A DNA stretch of 64,000 nucleotides, taken from contig CBDHFQ010000025.1 in the NCBI GenBank assembly GCA_965262565.1, forward strand, positions 1 to 64,000, in the 5' to 3' direction. Both the position numbers and the translations under genes were made by a program. Positions 62,256 through 64,000 of this stretch are shown here, piece by piece (the first letter of the stretch is position 1; every line of letters begins with the position of its first letter). The notes beneath the pieces were generated by a model that saw nothing but the letters and a program-made list of their open reading frames with translations, was not told the DNA's origin and searched no databases. Source of the stretch: CBDHFQ01 sp965262565 (GTDB lineage: Bacteria; Bacteroidota; Bacteroidia; J057).

Positions 62256-62273
62256 GTAGATAAAATTATCTAC
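62256..62273. promoter_or_regulatory. Perfect palindrome upstream of the third MarR gene
   Basis: GTAGATAA, AA, TTATCTAC: 8-bp arms with a 2-nt spacer, 14 bp upstream of the ATG at 62241. Size and position match MarR-type operators. It shares the GATAA core with the 13-mer repeats. Confidence 0.6.
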
Positions 62274-62833
62274 AAGTTATCAAAGGTGCTTTTCGCCTAA
62301 ATGTACGATGCTTAAATTATTGGTAAACAGTTCTTGGATGGTTCGCTAACACAATTATACAATTATACAAAATAAACCAGATTCGATCCAAAAAAACTAT
62401 ACGATTATTTAAGAAAAATTAACTGAGATGATAAATTTGACTTATAACAATGAACTAAAAATAAGTAATTCTAACGAAATTCACTATAAATCAAAAGTTT
62501 CGTCATTTTATACTGATGCAAACCATTACCTTTTTTATTACGGATTTTTCCAGTAATTAGTATGGAGGTTTGAAATAATAGTTTATTATCTTTAAATTTT
62601 TTTTAAAATCAATTTCCGAAATTCACATTAGGTAGCTTTTTTTTCATTCAACTACATAGAATGTAATAAGAAGAATACCAAGTACCTTACATTTAACATA
62701 AAAGCGTGGCATCTCTTTTTGTCCTTTATGCATTATTTTTGCTATCATTTGCGTAAATTTTGAACCTGGGTATTTATACTTATTATAGATTCATTTAAAG
62801 ATAATTAAACCTGACCCTTTCAACTCTTCATAT

Positions 62834-62841
62834 TACTTTTG
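62834..62841 (+). promoter_or_regulatory. Candidate -7 box, distal (TACTTTTG)
   Basis: TACTTTTG fits TAnnTTTG and lies 102 bp upstream of the synthetase ATG. Identical to the box at 62931. No clear -33 TTG. Confidence 0.3.
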
Positions 62842-62930
62842 GCATCCCAAAATTTTCTGGTAAAATAGCATCAGGAAGTTACCCAAAGTATTACTATTAC
62901 GAATAAATGTAATGATTAGAATTTTCTTAT

Positions 62931-62938
62931 TACTTTTG
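62931..62938 (+). promoter_or_regulatory. Candidate -7 box, proximal (TACTTTTG), leaderless geometry
   Basis: TACTTTTG ends 5 nt before the ATG at 62944, so transcription from it would begin at or beside the start codon. The same box occurs at 62834. Confidence 0.35.
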
Positions 62939-62943
62939 CCCTA

Positions 62944-63915
62944 ATGAGTACAACGATAGACCTCAAATCAGCTGTTAACAGATCTATAGGATCATTTGAA
63001 TTTTCTCGAAAATTACCTGAAAATTTGTATGCTCCTATCCAATACATTCTTGCACTAGGGGGAAAAAGAATTCGGCCCATACTGACCATGCTGGCTTATC
63101 ATGCCGTTTCGGAAAATGAACCAGAAGACGTCATGAATCTGGCTCTTTCTTTAGAATTGTTTCATAATTTTACCTTGATGCATGATGATATTATGGACAG
63201 GGCGCCTTTCAGAAGAGGAAAGCCTTCCACTCATATGGTTTGGGATGAAGACATCGCCATGCTATCTGGAGATGCATTATTCGCTTTTTCTGTAGGCTTG
63301 GTAGTTAAGGATTATCCTGAAAAATCAGATAAACTGGTGGAAGAGTTTTCAAGGGTAGCTATTATGGTATGTGAGGGACAGATGGAAGATATGGATTTAG
63401 CTCAAGCATCAAATGTATCTCTAACTGAGTACCTGGAAATGATTCGTAAAAAGACAGCAGTTCTGCTTGGAGGTTGTATGAGGATAGGTGCTATTGCTGG
63501 AGGAGCCTCTGAGGAGGTAGTTAAAAAATTTGAAGTCTTCGGAGAAAGTGTTGGCCTAGCCTTTCAGCTTCAGGATGACCTTATGGATGTTTTTCCTCCC
63601 GAAAAGTTTGGAAAGCAAATAGGGGGAGATATTATTGAAAATAAAAAGACCTTTTTACTGATTAAAGCTCTCGAACTTGCTAATTCAGAACAGAAGGATC
63701 GCCTGACCACTTTGTATGCTAAAAAAGGAGAAGATTCCAAGAAGGTGGAAGACGTCATTCAAATATTTAAAGAATTGGATATTGAAGTCCATACCAAAAA
63801 AGCAGTTCAACATTACTACGAGAAAGCGGTTAAATTAAGTCGGGAACTATCAGATATAACTCACTTTGAGGTTATTTCTGCGTATTTACAAGAAATAGCA
63901 AATCGTACCTTTTAA
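62944..63915 (+). CDS. Polyprenyl diphosphate synthase (short-chain type)
   Basis: 323-residue trans-prenyltransferase condensing IPP with an allylic diphosphate. First Asp-rich motif DDIMD at 81-85 (followed by RRGKPSTH), GGKRIRP (39-45) for IPP binding, and second Asp-rich motif DDLMD at 211-215, with the KKT loop near 234. The first motif has no two-residue insertion, unlike classical bacterial farnesyl synthases (DDxxxxD), and Phe76 sits five residues before it. In this family that combination is typical of geranylgeranyl-type (C20) synthases, so a C15-C20 product is inferred, not shown. Divergent from the MarR cluster. Confidence 0.92.
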   Translation: MSTTIDLKSAVNRSIGSFEFSRKLPENLYAPIQYILALGGKRIRPILTMLAYHAVSENEPEDVMNLALSLELFHNFTLMHDDIMDRAPFRRGKPSTHMVWDEDIAMLSGDALFAFSVGLVVKDYPEKSDKLVEEFSRVAIMVCEGQMEDMDLAQASNVSLTEYLEMIRKKTAVLLGGCMRIGAIAGGASEEVVKKFEVFGESVGLAFQLQDDLMDVFPPEKFGKQIGGDIIENKKTFLLIKALELANSEQKDRLTTLYAKKGEDSKKVEDVIQIFKELDIEVHTKKAVQHYYEKAVKLSRELSDITHFEVISAYLQEIANRTF

Positions 63916-64000
63916 TTAGAGTTGTCCACATCAGTTTATTTTTAAAATGAAGATAAACGATCATTACATTTTATCTTATCATTTTTGATTTGTAGGACAT

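Larger units (their letters stand above)
62242..62943. other. Long divergent intergenic region, MarR 3 / polyprenyl synthetase
   Basis: 702 bp, AT-rich. It contains the palindrome at 62256-62273, a tandem CAATTATA pair (62352-62367) and two TACTTTTG boxes before the synthetase gene (62834-62841 and 62931-62938). No open frame or RNA gene was recognised. The length is more than two simple promoters need. Confidence 0.4.

Noticed and set aside
62352..62367. Tandem CAATTATA pair as a repeat element
   Set aside because: Only two 8-bp units in AT-rich DNA; no further copies seen, so not listed as a feature.
63950..63977. AAGATAAA-N12-TTTATCTT hairpin after the polyprenyl synthetase gene as a terminator
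   Set aside because: The stem is nearly all A-T pairs with a 12-nt loop and no clean U-tract; the window ends 23 bp later, so it cannot be judged.
1..64000. Many open frames on the opposite strand or in other frames of the genes listed (for example 4453-4788, 13291-13680, 22484-22756, 30015-30239, 47801-48034)
   Set aside because: They lie fully inside well-supported genes, have no family features and low-complexity composition; they are shadows of the real coding frames.
1..64000. tRNA, rRNA, CRISPR array, IS element, prophage or defence island
   Set aside because: No cloverleaf-like sequence, repeat-spacer series, transposase, integrase, phage or known defence gene was seen on reading both strands; a dedicated covariance or repeat search was not possible here.

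Overview
This 64 kb window comes from a Bacteroidota chromosome, most likely a free-living Cytophagales-type bacterium. The signs are AT-rich DNA, two secreted proteins with type IX secretion (T9SS) type A sorting domains, two TonB-dependent receptors with carboxypeptidase-like N-terminal extensions, a DUF4249-type lipoprotein, TAnnTTTG-type promoter -7 boxes and few Shine-Dalgarno sequences. Genus cannot be fixed from sequence alone. No tRNA, rRNA, CRISPR array, transposase, integrase or phage gene was seen.

Layout. 1-6905 (minus strand) is an exopolysaccharide export operon: outer-membrane Wza-like lipoprotein, Wzz/tyrosine autokinase, Wzx flippase, two glycosyltransferases, and the start of a hydrophobic (possibly polymerase) protein running off the left edge. 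Next to it are a lipoprotein GH9 endoglucanase (7225-8994), a T9SS cargo protein and a GT4 glycosyltransferase. 12.7-19.6 kb holds an EF-G paralogue with a degenerate GTPase centre, gyrA and a TPR protein. 20.0-22.9 kb carries miaE, an exported M20 amidohydrolase and a degenerate short-chain dehydrogenase. 23.0-31.5 kb carries an RRM protein, purN, purH and the complete cell-shape cluster mreB-mreC-mreD-mrdA-rodA. 31.6-35.8 kb has a long coiled-coil/disordered protein, a small lipoprotein and purB. 36.3-40.7 kb is a TonB receptor plus T9SS alpha/beta-hydrolase-fold pair. 40.8-43.4 kb is an O-acetylation pair (MBOAT and SGNH) in which the MBOAT gene is split by a frameshift. 43.8-45.6 kb has a TerB-like small protein and a PQQ-type sugar dehydrogenase lipoprotein. 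45.6-51.3 kb is a three-gene outer-membrane unit (STN-type TonB receptor, DUF4249 lipoprotein, barrel-less plug protein). 51.4-54.0 kb has a second flippase and glycosyltransferase. 54.0-57.5 kb is a minus-strand housekeeping operon gmk-nadD-pssA-purS-lysA. 57.7-64 kb has a CotH-like kinase candidate, fabF, three tandem MarR paralogues separated by palindrome-rich AT-rich DNA, and a polyprenyl synthetase.

How the genes fit together. Much of the window is envelope biology: polysaccharide assembly and export, peptidoglycan elongation, outer-membrane receptors, T9SS cargo, O-acetylation, and phospholipid and isoprenoid precursors. Purine synthesis is scattered (purN, purH, purB, purS and downstream gmk lie at four separate places). 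The points most worth follow-up are the EF-G paralogue lacking the catalytic His and the usual switch I Thr, the frameshifted MBOAT gene, the MarR triplet with its GATAA/TTATC palindromes, the receptor-linked hydrolase-fold protein without its nucleophile, the CotH-like kinase, and the coiled-coil protein with repeated FDL-acidic motifs. Start codons were moved from the longest reading frame to an internal ATG in several genes; each entry says why.
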